A stretch of 64,000 nucleotides of DNA from Bradyrhizobium erythrophlei (lineage in GTDB: Bacteria; Pseudomonadota; Alphaproteobacteria; Rhizobiales; Xanthobacteraceae). The notes beneath the pieces are model-generated. The model made no database searches and was not told the origin of the DNA. It was given only the letters and a program-made list of their open reading frames with translations. Position numbers and translations under genes: made by a program. The first letter of the stretch is position 1; each line of letters begins with the position of its first letter. Location of the stretch: the NCBI RefSeq assembly GCF_900129505.1, contig NZ_LT670818.1:6357001-6421000 (forward strand). The letters run 5' to 3'. This document shows positions 26,572-36,325 of the stretch, one piece after another.

Positions 26572-27879
26572 TTGGCGGGCCGCGTAAATCATGGTGTTTT
26601 GCTGGGGTGCACGTTATTGTGCGCCGCAGCATTGCTGTGTTCCGGCGGAACGATTCGCGTCGCCAAAGGGGCGTCGTCCAGCCCCATCGGAACGGCCGGT
26701 GTTCCGGTTGCCTCGGACGCCCGGCTGGCCGGTGACGCCAAACAGACCCGTTTCGTTCTCGATCTCGACAGGACCATTCAGTTCCGTGCCTTCGCGCTGG
26801 CCGATCCGTATCGGGTGGTTGTGGATATTCCCGAGGTCAGCTTTCGCCTCCCCGCCGGGGTCGGCGCCGCCGGGCGTGGGCTGATCAAGGCCTTCCGCTA
26901 CGGCTTGGTCATGCCCGGCGGTTCGCGGATCGTGTTCGACCTGACCGGCCCGGCCCGGATCGCAAACTCCTACGTGCTGGATGCCGCCAACGGCCAGCCG
27001 CCGCGGCTGGTACTTGAGTTCGAAGAGGTCGATCGCACCACCTTCGTTCAATCGCTGGCGCCGGAAAGCCGTCCCGAACTGAAGCCCGCCATCGCGGATG
27101 CCGCCGCTTCCGTCGCTTCCGTCGCCGCACCGGTGGAAGCCGCCGCCCCGGCCAAGCCCATTGCCGGTGCGGATTCGCGGCCGGTGATCGTGATCGACGC
27201 CGGCCATGGCGGCCTCGACAACGGCACGCAGGCCTCGGGCGAAAGCGAGAAGAACCTCGTGCTCGGATTTGCGCTCGCGCTGCGCGACCGCATCGAAAAG
27301 AACGGCAAATACCGGGTCGTCATGACGCGCACCGACGATACCTTCATCCCGCTCGACGACCGCGTCAAAATCGCACGCAATCAGTCGGCATCGCTGTTTG
27401 TTTCGATCCATGCCGACGCGCTGCCGCGCGGCGAGGGCGATGCCCAGGGTGCAACCATCTATACGCTGTCCGACAAGGCCTCCGACGCCGAGGCTGAACG
27501 GCTGGCGGAGGCGGAAAACAGGGCCGACGCTATCGGCGGGGTCAATCTGACCGAAGAGCCGACCGACGTCGCCGACATCCTGATCGACCTGGCGCAGCGC
27601 GAAACCCGCACATTTTCAAACCGGTTCGCGCGTCTGTTGATGAGCGAGATGAAGAACACGGTGCGGATGCACAAGCATCCGCTGAAATCGGCCGGCTTTC
27701 GGGTGTTGAAGGCGCCCGATATTCCCTCGGTGCTGGTCGAGCTCGGCTATGTCTCCAACAAAGGCGACCTCGAGCATCTGGTGTCGGACAGCTGGAGGTC
27801 CCGCACCGTCGGATCGATGGCGCAGGCCATCGACGTTTTCCTGGCCAAGCGCGTCGCCAGGGCGGGAGCCACGAACTGA
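26572..27879 (+). CDS. amiC: N-acetylmuramoyl-L-alanine amidase (AmiC-like, AMIN + Amidase_3)
   Basis: A 435-residue periplasmic zinc amidase that cuts the stem peptide from peptidoglycan glycan, mainly for daughter-cell separation. Signal sequence about 8-33; AMIN domain about 50-155 (TRFVLDLDRTIQFRAFALAD, PYRVVVDIPEV), which targets septal peptidoglycan; Ala/Pro linker; catalytic domain from 200 with IDAGHGGLDNG (first zinc His), E in GESEKNLVL, LFVSIHADAL (second His) and SVLVELGYVSNKGD (catalytic Glu). The start is TTG at 26572 with GGAGGA 9 bp upstream. Two PBP1A genes follow. Confidence 0.94.
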   Translation: MAGRVNHGVLLGCTLLCAAALLCSGGTIRVAKGASSSPIGTAGVPVASDARLAGDAKQTRFVLDLDRTIQFRAFALADPYRVVVDIPEVSFRLPAGVGAAGRGLIKAFRYGLVMPGGSRIVFDLTGPARIANSYVLDAANGQPPRLVLEFEEVDRTTFVQSLAPESRPELKPAIADAAASVASVAAPVEAAAPAKPIAGADSRPVIVIDAGHGGLDNGTQASGESEKNLVLGFALALRDRIEKNGKYRVVMTRTDDTFIPLDDRVKIARNQSASLFVSIHADALPRGEGDAQGATIYTLSDKASDAEAERLAEAENRADAIGGVNLTEEPTDVADILIDLAQRETRTFSNRFARLLMSEMKNTVRMHKHPLKSAGFRVLKAPDIPSVLVELGYVSNKGDLEHLVSDSWRSRTVGSMAQAIDVFLAKRVARAGATN

Positions 27880-28099
27880 TGGCCACCAACTGAAAAGGAC
27901 ATCAAGGGGCGTGGCGAAAAGCCCTAGTTTGGCCACAGCGACCGTCCTATAAAAAATCGTCGAGACGTTCCGGGAATCGTTCAAAAACCACTCCCGGACG
28001 AGATATCATGTGCTTCCCGGCGGAATGGTCGATCGTTCCACCGCAGATGCTGAAGAAATGCCGGTCGTCACGGCGCACGGGCTGAACGGATAGTCGACA

Positions 28100-30592
28100 A
28101 TGCGCTTGCTGGTGCGGTTCTTGGGTTTCCTGTTCGCAGCCGGAACTGTCGTGTTCCTGGTGGGCGTCGCCGCTACCGCCGGGCTGATCTGGCATTTCTC
28201 CAAGGACTTGCCGGATTACTCGCAGCTTCAGGATTATGAGCCGCCGGTGATGACGCGTGTTCACGCGTCGGACGGCGCGCTGCTCGGGGAATATTCCAAG
28301 GAACGGCGGCTGTATTTGCCGATCCAGGCGGTTCCAAAGCTGGTGATCAACGCGTTCCTGGCGGCCGAGGACAAGAATTTCTACGAGCATGGCGGCATCG
28401 ACTATTCCGGCATGGCGCGCGCGGCCGTGCTGTACGCGCAAAATTACGGCTCCAACCGCCGTCCGCAGGGCGCCTCCACCATCACCCAGCAGGTCGCCAA
28501 GAACTTCCTCCTGACCAACGAAGTGTCGTTCAGCCGCAAGATCAAGGAAGCCTTGCTGGCGATGCGGATCGAGCGCGCCTACTCGAAGGACAAGATTCTC
28601 GAGCTCTATCTCAATGAAATCTATCTGGGGCTGGGCGCTTACGGCGTCGCCGCCGCGTCGCTGGTCTATTTCGACAAATCCGTGAACGAACTCACCGTGG
28701 CGGAGGCGGCCTATCTCGCCGCGATGCCGAAGGCGCCGGGCGCGCTGCATCCCGTGCGCAACCACGACCGCGCCGTCGAGCGCCGCAACTATGTGATCGA
28801 CCGCCTGCTCGAAAACGGCTGGATCAAGCAGGCTGATGCCGACAAGGCGCGCAAGGATCCGCTGATTGTCACCAGCCGCACCAACGGCGCTCACATTTTC
28901 GCCGGCGAATATTTTGCCGAGGAGGTCCGCCGCGACATCTTCGAGCGCTATGGCGAAAAGAAGCTGTACGAGGGCGGCCTGTCGGTGCACACCACGCTCG
29001 ATCCGAAGATCCAGATAGAGGCGCGCAAGACCATGGTGGCGGGCCTCGTCACCTATGACGAGGCGCAGGGCTGGCGGGGCGCGCTCAGCAAGCTCGATAT
29101 CACCGGCGACTGGGGCGTCAGGCTTGCCGACCTCAAATCGCTGTCGGATGTCGCGCCGTGGCGGATGGCGGTGGTGCTGGAAACCAGTGACCAGTCGGCC
29201 CGGATCGGTTTCCAGCCGGGCCGGGAACTGGGCGGTGCGGTCGCGAAGGAACGGCAAACCGGCATCGTCACGCTCGATGGCGTCAGATGGGCCAAGGCCG
29301 CATCGGGACCGGCGAAGGGCAAGACGCCGAACGCGGTGTCGCAGGTGCTTTCGCCGGGCGATATCATCTATGCCGATCCTTTGATCGGAAAAGACGGCAA
29401 TCCGGTCGACGGCCAGTACCGGCTGCGGCAGTTGCCGGAAGTTTCCGGCGCGATGGTGGTGATGGATCCCTGGACCGGCCGCGTACTGGCGATGGTCGGC
29501 GGATTCTCGTTCGACCAGAGCCAGTTCAATCGCGCGACACAGGCCTATCGGCAGCCGGGCTCCTCGTTCAAGCCGATCGTCTACTCGTCGGCACTCGACA
29601 ACGGCTATACGCCGTCGACGGTGGTCGTCGACGCGCCGATCGAGATCGACCAGGGACAGGGCGCCGGTGTCTGGCGTCCAGAGAATTATTCGGCCGGCAA
29701 ATACCAGGGGCCGACGACGCTGCGTAACGCGCTGCGGCTGTCGCTCAATACCGTGACGGTGCGGCTGGCGCAGGACATCGGCATGCCGCTGATTGGCGAA
29801 TACGCCAAGCGTTTCGGCGTCTATGACGAACTGCCGAATTATCTGTCCTATGCGCTCGGCGCCGGCGAAACCACGGTCATGCGGATGGTCACGGCCTATT
29901 CGATGTTCGACAATGGCGGCCGGCGCGTGAAGCCCACCTTGATCGACCGGATTCAGGACCGCTACGGCCACACCATCTTCAAGCACGATGCCCGCGAATG
30001 CCGCGGCTGCGACGCGCCCGGCGGTTGGAAGAACCAGCCCGAGCCGCAACTCGTCGACCGCCGCGAGCAGGTGCTGGATCCGATGACGGCCTACCAGATC
30101 ACCTCGATGATGGAGGGCGTGGTGCAGGCCGGCACCGCGACGGTGGTGAAGGAAGTCGGCAAGCCGATCGCCGGCAAGACCGGCACCACCAACGATCAAA
30201 AGGACGCCTGGTTCGTCGGTTTCTCGCCGGACATCGTGGTCGGCATCTATATGGGCTACGACAAGCCGCGCAACCTCGGCAGAACCGCGACCGGCGGCCA
30301 CCTGGCCGCGCCGATCGCCCGCGACTTCCTGAAACTCGCGCTCGCAGACAAGCCGGCGGTTCCGTTCAAGGTGCCCGCCGGCATCAAGCTGATCCGCGTC
30401 GACTCCAAGACCGGCATGCGCGCCGGCCCGGGCGACAGCGGCAGGACCATTCTGGAGGCCTTCAAGCCCGGCACCGCGCCGCCGGATAATTACTCGGTCA
30501 TCGGCGTCGCCGATGCCGACGGCCGGTTGCAGCAGCCTTCGCCGGACGCAGATCGCAGCCTGTTCCGTCCCGGCACCGGCGGTCTCTATTAA
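28100..30592 (+). CDS. mrcA: penicillin-binding protein 1A, upstream copy
   Basis: An 830-residue bifunctional class A PBP that polymerises glycan and cross-links peptides at the inner membrane. One N-terminal membrane helix (10-33); glycosyltransferase domain with catalytic Glu90 in AAEDKNFYEHGGIDY, QGASTITQQVAKNF, and RIERAYSKDKILELYLNEI; a long inserted OB-like region; transpeptidase with Ser488 in PGSSFKPIVYS, SLNTV (SxN), and AGKTGTTND (KTG). Near-identical to the next gene, 92 bp downstream, so a tandem duplication. About 220 bp downstream of amiC. Confidence 0.96.
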   Translation: MRLLVRFLGFLFAAGTVVFLVGVAATAGLIWHFSKDLPDYSQLQDYEPPVMTRVHASDGALLGEYSKERRLYLPIQAVPKLVINAFLAAEDKNFYEHGGIDYSGMARAAVLYAQNYGSNRRPQGASTITQQVAKNFLLTNEVSFSRKIKEALLAMRIERAYSKDKILELYLNEIYLGLGAYGVAAASLVYFDKSVNELTVAEAAYLAAMPKAPGALHPVRNHDRAVERRNYVIDRLLENGWIKQADADKARKDPLIVTSRTNGAHIFAGEYFAEEVRRDIFERYGEKKLYEGGLSVHTTLDPKIQIEARKTMVAGLVTYDEAQGWRGALSKLDITGDWGVRLADLKSLSDVAPWRMAVVLETSDQSARIGFQPGRELGGAVAKERQTGIVTLDGVRWAKAASGPAKGKTPNAVSQVLSPGDIIYADPLIGKDGNPVDGQYRLRQLPEVSGAMVVMDPWTGRVLAMVGGFSFDQSQFNRATQAYRQPGSSFKPIVYSSALDNGYTPSTVVVDAPIEIDQGQGAGVWRPENYSAGKYQGPTTLRNALRLSLNTVTVRLAQDIGMPLIGEYAKRFGVYDELPNYLSYALGAGETTVMRMVTAYSMFDNGGRRVKPTLIDRIQDRYGHTIFKHDARECRGCDAPGGWKNQPEPQLVDRREQVLDPMTAYQITSMMEGVVQAGTATVVKEVGKPIAGKTGTTNDQKDAWFVGFSPDIVVGIYMGYDKPRNLGRTATGGHLAAPIARDFLKLALADKPAVPFKVPAGIKLIRVDSKTGMRAGPGDSGRTILEAFKPGTAPPDNYSVIGVADADGRLQQPSPDADRSLFRPGTGGLY

Positions 30593-30683
30593 AGTACAAT
30601 CCGCACGATCGGAACCTCTGGCGCGTCGATAGCCGCGCGGAGGAGAGCGCCGGTCGCACCCAGGGTTAAACGGATATTCACTG

Positions 30684-33170
30684 ATGCGCTTCCTCGTACG
30701 GTTCTTGGGTTTCCTTTTCGCCGCCGGAACCGTCGTGTTCCTGGTGGGCGTCGCCGCTACCGCCGGGCTGATCTGGCATTTCTCCAAGGACTTGCCCGAT
30801 TACTCCCAGCTTCAGGATTATGAGCCGCCGGTGATGACGCGCGTCCATGCGGCGGACGGCGCGCTGCTCGGGGAATATTCCAAGGAACGGCGGCTGTATT
30901 TGCCGATCCAGGCGGTTCCCAAACTCGTCATCAACGCGTTCCTGGCGGCCGAGGACAAGAATTTCTACGAGCATGGCGGCATCGACTATTCCGGCATGGC
31001 GCGGGCCGCATTGCTCTATGCGCAAAATTTTGGCTCCAACCGCCGGCCGCAGGGCGCCTCGACCATCACCCAGCAGGTCGCCAAGAACTTCCTCCTGACC
31101 AACGAGGTATCCTTCACCCGCAAGATCAAGGAAGCCTTGCTGGCGATGCGGATCGAGCGCGCCTACTCCAAGGACAAGATCCTCGAACTCTATCTCAACG
31201 AAATCTATCTCGGCCTTGGCGCCTACGGCATCGCCGCCGCATCGCTGGTCTATTTCGACAAATCCGTGAATGAGCTCACCGTCGCGGAGGCGTCCTATCT
31301 CGCCTCGCTGCCGAAAGCGCCGGCGGCGCTGCATCCGGTCAAAAATCACGCCCGCGCCATCGAGCGCCGCAACTATGTGATCGATCGTCTGCTGGAGAAT
31401 GGCTGGATCAAGCCGGCCGAGGCCGAGATTGCCCGCAAGGATCCGCTGATCGTCACCAACCGCACCAACGGCGCGCACATTTTCGCTGGCGAGTACTTCG
31501 CCGAGGAGGTCCGCCGCGACATCTTCGAGCGCTATGGCGAGAAGAAACTGTACGAAGGCGGTCTGTCGGTACGAACTACGCTGGATCCGAAGCTTCAGGT
31601 GATGGCGCGCAAGACCATGGCTGCCGGCCTGGTCAATTTCGACGAGGCGCAGGGCTGGCGAGGCGCGTCCAGCAAACTCGACATATCAGGCGATTGGGGC
31701 GTCAAGCTTGCCGACGTCAAATCGCTGTCGGATGTCGCGCCGTGGCGGATGGCGGTGGTGCTGGAAACCAGTGACCAGTCGGCCCGGATCGGTTTTCAGC
31801 CGGGCCGGGAGCTCGGCGGCGCGGTCGCGAAGGACCGTCAAACCGGCAACATCACGCTGGATGGGGTGAGATGGGCGAGGGCGGTATCGGGCCCGGCGCG
31901 GGGCAAGACCCCCACCACGGTTTCGCAGGTGCTTTCGCCGGGCGATATCATCTACGCCGACCCGTTGATCGGCAAGGACGGCAATGCGGTCGAGGGCCAG
32001 TACCGGCTGCGACAGTTGCCGGAGATTTCCGGCGCCATGGTTGCGATGGATCCGTTGACCGGCCGCGTGCTGGCGATGGTCGGCGGGTTCTCGTTCGACC
32101 AGAGTCAGTTCAATCGCGCGACGCAGGCCTATCGTCAGCCGGGCTCGACCATAAAGCCGATCGTCTATTCGGCCGCGATCGACAACGGCTATACGCCGTC
32201 GGCCATGGAGGCCGATGCTCCGATCGAGATCGATCAGGGACAGGGCGGCGGTGTCTGGCGTCCGGAAAACTTTTCGGTCGGCCATTATTTCGGACCGACG
32301 ACGCTGCGGAATGCGCTGAAGCATTCCCTGAACACCGTGACGGTGCGGCTGGCGCAGGACATCGGCATGCCGCTGATCGGCGAATACGCCAAGCGCTTCG
32401 GCGTCTATGATGAATTGCCGAACTATCTGTCCTATGCGCTCGGCGCCGGCGAAACCACCGTGATGCGCATGGTGACGGCCTATTCGATGATCGCCAATGG
32501 CGGGCGTCGCGTGAAGGCGACCCTGATCGACCGCATCCAGGACCGTTATGGCCACACCATCTTCAAGCACGATGCCCGCGAATGTCGTGGCTGCGATGCC
32601 CCCGAGGGATGGAAGAACCAGCCCGAGCCGCAACTCGTCGACCGCAGGGAGCAGGTGCTGGACGTGATGACGGCCTACCAGATGACCTCGATGATGGAAG
32701 GCGTCGTCCAGGGCGGAACGGCGACGGTGATGCGCGAAGTGGGCAAGCCGATAGCCGGCAAGACCGGAACCTCCAACGAAGCAAAGGATCTCTGGTTCGT
32801 CGGCTTCTCGCCGGATCTCGTGGTCGGTCTCTATCTGGGCTATGACAAGCCTCGCAGTCTGGGCAGAACCGCGCAAGCAGGTCATACCGCCGCTCCCATT
32901 GCCCGGGATTTCATGAAGCTTGCGCTCGCCGACAAGCCGGCAATCCCGTTCAAGATTCCGGCCGGCATCAAGCTGATCCGGGTCGATTCCATGACCGGGA
33001 TGCGTGCGGGCCCGGGCGCCAGCGGCAAGACCATCCTCGAAGCCTTCAAGCCCGGTACCGGGCCGCCAGACAACTACGCGGCGATCGGCGTCGCCGATAC
33101 CGACGGCTTGCAGCCTTCTCCCGACGCGGACCGCAGCCTGTTCCGTCCCGGGACCGGCGGGCTCTATTGA
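30684..33170 (+). CDS. mrcA: penicillin-binding protein 1A, downstream copy
   Basis: An 828-residue class A PBP with the same domain order as the upstream copy: membrane helix 10-33, glycosyltransferase Glu90, and transpeptidase Ser488. All motifs are intact, but the Ser motif is GSTIKPIVYS instead of GSSFKP, the KTG motif is AGKTGTSNEAKDLWF instead of AGKTGTTNDQKDAWF, and the region after the Ser differs (ADAPIEIDQGQGGGVWRPEN, FSVGHYFGPTTLR). Changes cluster around the transpeptidase site, which may alter substrate or beta-lactam preference. prfB follows 123 bp later. Confidence 0.95.
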   Translation: MRFLVRFLGFLFAAGTVVFLVGVAATAGLIWHFSKDLPDYSQLQDYEPPVMTRVHAADGALLGEYSKERRLYLPIQAVPKLVINAFLAAEDKNFYEHGGIDYSGMARAALLYAQNFGSNRRPQGASTITQQVAKNFLLTNEVSFTRKIKEALLAMRIERAYSKDKILELYLNEIYLGLGAYGIAAASLVYFDKSVNELTVAEASYLASLPKAPAALHPVKNHARAIERRNYVIDRLLENGWIKPAEAEIARKDPLIVTNRTNGAHIFAGEYFAEEVRRDIFERYGEKKLYEGGLSVRTTLDPKLQVMARKTMAAGLVNFDEAQGWRGASSKLDISGDWGVKLADVKSLSDVAPWRMAVVLETSDQSARIGFQPGRELGGAVAKDRQTGNITLDGVRWARAVSGPARGKTPTTVSQVLSPGDIIYADPLIGKDGNAVEGQYRLRQLPEISGAMVAMDPLTGRVLAMVGGFSFDQSQFNRATQAYRQPGSTIKPIVYSAAIDNGYTPSAMEADAPIEIDQGQGGGVWRPENFSVGHYFGPTTLRNALKHSLNTVTVRLAQDIGMPLIGEYAKRFGVYDELPNYLSYALGAGETTVMRMVTAYSMIANGGRRVKATLIDRIQDRYGHTIFKHDARECRGCDAPEGWKNQPEPQLVDRREQVLDVMTAYQMTSMMEGVVQGGTATVMREVGKPIAGKTGTSNEAKDLWFVGFSPDLVVGLYLGYDKPRSLGRTAQAGHTAAPIARDFMKLALADKPAIPFKIPAGIKLIRVDSMTGMRAGPGASGKTILEAFKPGTGPPDNYAAIGVADTDGLQPSPDADRSLFRPGTGGLY

Positions 33171-33293
33171 AGGACGAGGGCATAAGCCGGTTCGCGCCAG
33201 GAAAACGCGCGAGCCGATTGCGCTTTGCGGCGTCCGCCGCTACATCCCCAGATCAATCAATTGGCGGCCCGAGGGCCGCAGATCAGAGAAACC

Positions 33294-34425
33294 ATGCGCG
33301 CCGAAGTCGAACGTCTAGTCGAAGAGATCAAGCAGTCAGTCGGGCTGCTGAGGAGGCATCTTTGACGTCGATGCATCCACGGCACGTCTGGCCGAGCTGA
33401 ACAAGCTCGCCGAAGACCCCAATCTCTGGAACGATCCCCAGAAGGCGCAAAAACTGATGCAGGAGCGGACCTCTCTGGAGGATTCGCTGCAGGGCATCGG
33501 CAAGGTCGAGCGCGAGCTCGAGGACAATGTCGGCATGATCGAACTCGGCGAAGCCGAGAACGATTCCGGCGTCGTCGCGGAAGCCGAGACCGCGCTGAAG
33601 AACCTCAAAAAGGAAGTCGCGCGCCGCGAGCTGGAGGCGTTGCTTTCGGGCGAAGCCGACCGCTTCGATTCCTATCTCGAGGTTCACGCCGGGGCCGGCG
33701 GCACCGAGAGCCAGGACTGGGCCGAGATGCTGCTGCGCATGTATACGCGCTGGGCCGAAAAGCACGGCTTCAAGGTCGAATATCTCGAGGAGACCCAGGG
33801 CGAGGAGGCCGGCATCAAGTCCGCCACCATCCAGATCTCGGGCCACAACGCCTATGGCTGGCTGAAGACCGAGGGCGGCGTGCACCGGCTGGTGCGGATA
33901 TCGCCGTACGATTCGAACGCGCGCCGCCACACCTCGTTCTCCAGCGTCGCGGTGTTTCCGGTGGTCGACGACAGCATCAAGATCGACATCAAGGAGTCCG
34001 ACGTGCGCACCGACACCATGCGCTCGGGCGGCGCCGGCGGCCAGCACGTCAACAAGACCGAATCCGCTGTGAGACTGACGCACATCCCGACCGGGGTCGC
34101 CGTGGTCTGCCAGGCCGGACGCTCGCAGCACAAGAACAAGGCGCAGGCCTGGGACATGTTGCGCGCGCGGCTCTACGAGATCGAACTGAAGAAGCGCGAG
34201 GCGCAGGCCGCCGCCGACCAGGCCGCCAAGACCGAAATCGGCTGGGGCCACCAGATCCGCTCCTACGTGCTGCAGCCCTATCAGATGGTGAAGGATCTGC
34301 GCACCGGCGTGCAGACCTCGGACACCTCGGGCGTGCTCGACGGCGACCTCGACGAATTCATGGCAGCGACTTTGGCGCAGCGTGCGTTCGGCACCTCGCC
34401 GGGCGCGGTCGAGGATGTGGATTAG
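33294..34425 (+). CDS. prfB: peptide chain release factor 2, programmed +1 frameshift
   Basis: RF2 reads UGA and UAA and releases the finished chain. ATG 33294 opens 23 codons ([20 protein letters not shown]) to an in-frame UGA at 33363-33365; shifting +1 at CUU-UGA-C continues as [20 protein letters not shown] to 34425, total 376 residues. Seen: anticodon-like SPF-type region (TRSDTxR equivalent around [18 protein letters not shown] context) and the catalytic GGQ in [19 protein letters not shown], with HIPTGV. The frame before the shift lies 123 bp after the second PBP1A. Treating only 33457 onward as the gene would lose the N-terminal domain. Confidence 0.96.
33351..33366 (+). promoter_or_regulatory. 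prfB +1 frameshift site
   Basis: AGGAGG (internal Shine-Dalgarno, 33351-33356), then CAT, slippery CTT (33360-33362), in-frame TGA and C. This is the same layout as E. coli prfB (AGGGGG-TAT-CTT-TGA-C), in which low RF2 activity favours the shift and so autoregulates RF2. Confidence 0.96.
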
Positions 34426-34455
34426 CACATGCCGGCGCCAGAGACGGAGGACCGG

Positions 34456-35328
34456 ATGAAGCGGGTCGCGTTTATCGGCCTCGGGCGCATGGGCCACGGC
34501 ATGGCGGGTCGCTATCTCGATGCCGGGTTTGACGTCGCGGTGTGGAATCGGAGTAAGGCCAAAGCGGAGGATTTGATCGCCCGCGGCGCGCGCTGGGCGA
34601 CCTCGCCGGAGGATGCCGCCATCGATGCCGATGCGGTCGTGACCATGGTTGCCGACGACGCGGCCTCGCGCGCGGTGTGGTTGACCAAGGACGGCGCCGC
34701 GGCGACCATGAAGGCCGGAAGCATCGCGATCGAGTGTTCCACTGTTTCCCATGAACACGCGCTTTATCTCGCCCGCGAGCTTCGCAGCCGGGGCCTGATC
34801 TATATCGATTGTCCGGTCACCGGACTGCCGGACGCGGCGGCGAGCGGAAAACTGACGCTGCTGGTCGGTGCCGAGCCCGCCGACCTCGAACGCGCGCGGC
34901 CCTTCCTGGTGCCGCTCTCGAGCACGATCCGGCATTTCGGCGCGATCGGCACCGGCACGGTCTACAAGCTCATCAACAATTTGATGGGCGCGATCCAGAT
35001 CGCCGGCATCGCCGAGGGCCTTGCGATCGCCGAGCAGGCGGGCCTCGACATGAAGCTGGTGCTGGAGGCGGTCGAGACCGGCGTCGCCGCCAGTCCGCAG
35101 GTGATCCGTCATTCCCGGCGGATGGCGGCGCGCGATTTCGCAGGCGCGACCTTCACGGCGGCGCTGCGCCACAAGGATGCCGCCTACGCGGTGGCGCTCG
35201 CGGAGAGCCTGTTGTCCGGCGCGCCGCTGATGGGACGCGCCGCGGTCGAGGCCTACGCGCGGGCCAAAGCCTATGCGCCCGATGACGACGAAGCAAAGAT
35301 GATCGAGATCGTGTCGCGCCCGAAATAG
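34456..35328 (+). CDS. NAD(P)-dependent beta-hydroxyacid dehydrogenase family protein
   Basis: A 290-residue member of the 3-hydroxyisobutyrate/6-phosphogluconate dehydrogenase superfamily. Rossmann motif FIGLGRMGHGMAGRYLDAG, VWNRS at the end of the second strand (Arg suggests NADP preference), substrate loop DCPVTGLPDAAASGKLTLLVG, and catalytic Lys in TGTVYKLINNLMGAIQIAGIAEG. The exact substrate is unknown. ATG 34456 has GGAGG 6 bp upstream; 34429 is an alternative. It starts 30 bp after prfB and may be cotranscribed. Confidence 0.87.
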   Translation: MKRVAFIGLGRMGHGMAGRYLDAGFDVAVWNRSKAKAEDLIARGARWATSPEDAAIDADAVVTMVADDAASRAVWLTKDGAAATMKAGSIAIECSTVSHEHALYLARELRSRGLIYIDCPVTGLPDAAASGKLTLLVGAEPADLERARPFLVPLSSTIRHFGAIGTGTVYKLINNLMGAIQIAGIAEGLAIAEQAGLDMKLVLEAVETGVAASPQVIRHSRRMAARDFAGATFTAALRHKDAAYAVALAESLLSGAPLMGRAAVEAYARAKAYAPDDDEAKMIEIVSRPK

Positions 35329-35403
35329 ACACGCGGAAATCGGGTGGCGGGACGCGCCGCTTCCGGTTAGGGGTGACCCCGATCTCGAACCCATGAGCCG
35401 ACA

Positions 35404-36325
35404 TTGAAACCCAGCGATCATCGGATTGACGGCCGGGATTGGGGGCTGCTCGGGATCCTGTCGGTGCTCTGGGGCGGCTCGTTCTTTTTCAACGGCGTTG
35501 CGCTGAAAGAGCTGCCGCCGCTGACGCTGGTGTTTCTTCGCGTGGCGCTCGCGGCGCTGATCCTGCTGCCGGTGCTGTGGGCCTATCGGATCGATTTCCC
35601 CCGCGGGTTCTCGGGCTGGCAACCGTTTTTCGGCATCGCGCTGCTCAACAATGTGCTGCCCTTCTCGCTGATCGTGATGGGACAGACCTATATCCCGAGT
35701 GGCCTCGCCTCGATCCTGAACGCGACGACGCCGCTGTTCACCGTGCTGGTGATGGCCGCCAGCGGCGACGAGAAGCTCCTGATGCGGTGCGTCGCCGGCG
35801 TGCTCGCCGGCCTTATCGGCGTGATCATCCTTCACGGGCAGGACCTCGACTTTGCCAACAGCCAGGGTGTCGGCATTCTGCTCTGCCTGGCTGCGGCCTT
35901 TTCTTACGGACTGTCCGCGCTCTATGCGCGCCGCAAATTATCGAATTCGCCGCCGCTGGCGGCGGCGACGTTCCAGCTGCTGGCATCGAGCCTGATGATG
36001 GCGATCGTGGCTGGCCTGGTCGAGCGTCCCTGGCAATTGTCGATGCCGGGCGCAACCACATGGCTGGCGATGGCCGGCCTTGCGGCTTTGTCGACCGCGC
36101 TCGCCTATATCGTGTTTCTTTCAGATCCTGAGACGGTCGGGCTCGAGCAACGTCATGCTGGTGACGCTGCTGATCCCGGTGACGGCCCTGCTGCTCGGTT
36201 ATCTCGTGCTGGGCGAAAGCATTTCCAGGCGCGAGATCGTCGGTGCCGTCGTAATCGGCAGCGCGCTGCTCCTGATCGACGGCCGCATTCTCGATTTCGT
36301 TCGGCGCCCGCTCGCCGTTCGATAG
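35404..36325 (+). pseudogene. EamA-family (DMT) exporter broken by a one-base frameshift
   Basis: The first 237 codons (TTG 35404) encode eight membrane helices of a drug/metabolite exporter (DWGLLGILSVLWGGSFFFNG; TYIPSGLASILNATTPLFT; GLSALYARRKL). At the T-run 36115-36117 the frame slips: the original frame turns into Arg/Ala-rich text, while the +1 frame resumes the family sequence FFQILRRSGSSNVMLV and LLIPVTALLLGYLVLGESIS, ending at 36325. Removing one T restores a 306-residue transporter with ten helices. Either a recent pseudogene or a sequencing error. Confidence 0.8.

Larger units (their letters stand above)
28100..33170 (+). repeat. tandem gene duplication of PBP1A
   Basis: The two adjacent PBP1A genes (28100-30592 and 30684-33170) align essentially end to end, differing by a few scattered residues and a 2-residue gap near the C-terminus. 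The last bases before each ATG are also alike (gaacggatagtc against taaacggatattc), so the repeat unit began just upstream of the coding region. Catalytic Ser is residue 488 in both. Confidence 0.9.

Noticed and set aside
27947..30787. 946-codon minus-strand frame opposite PBP1A
   Set aside because: The same shadow recurs opposite the second PBP1A copy; the plus strand holds complete PBP motifs.
33328..35835. 835-codon minus-strand frame opposite prfB and the dehydrogenase gene
   Set aside because: Spans several real plus-strand genes with intact GGQ and Rossmann motifs; Arg/His/Gly-rich shadow text.
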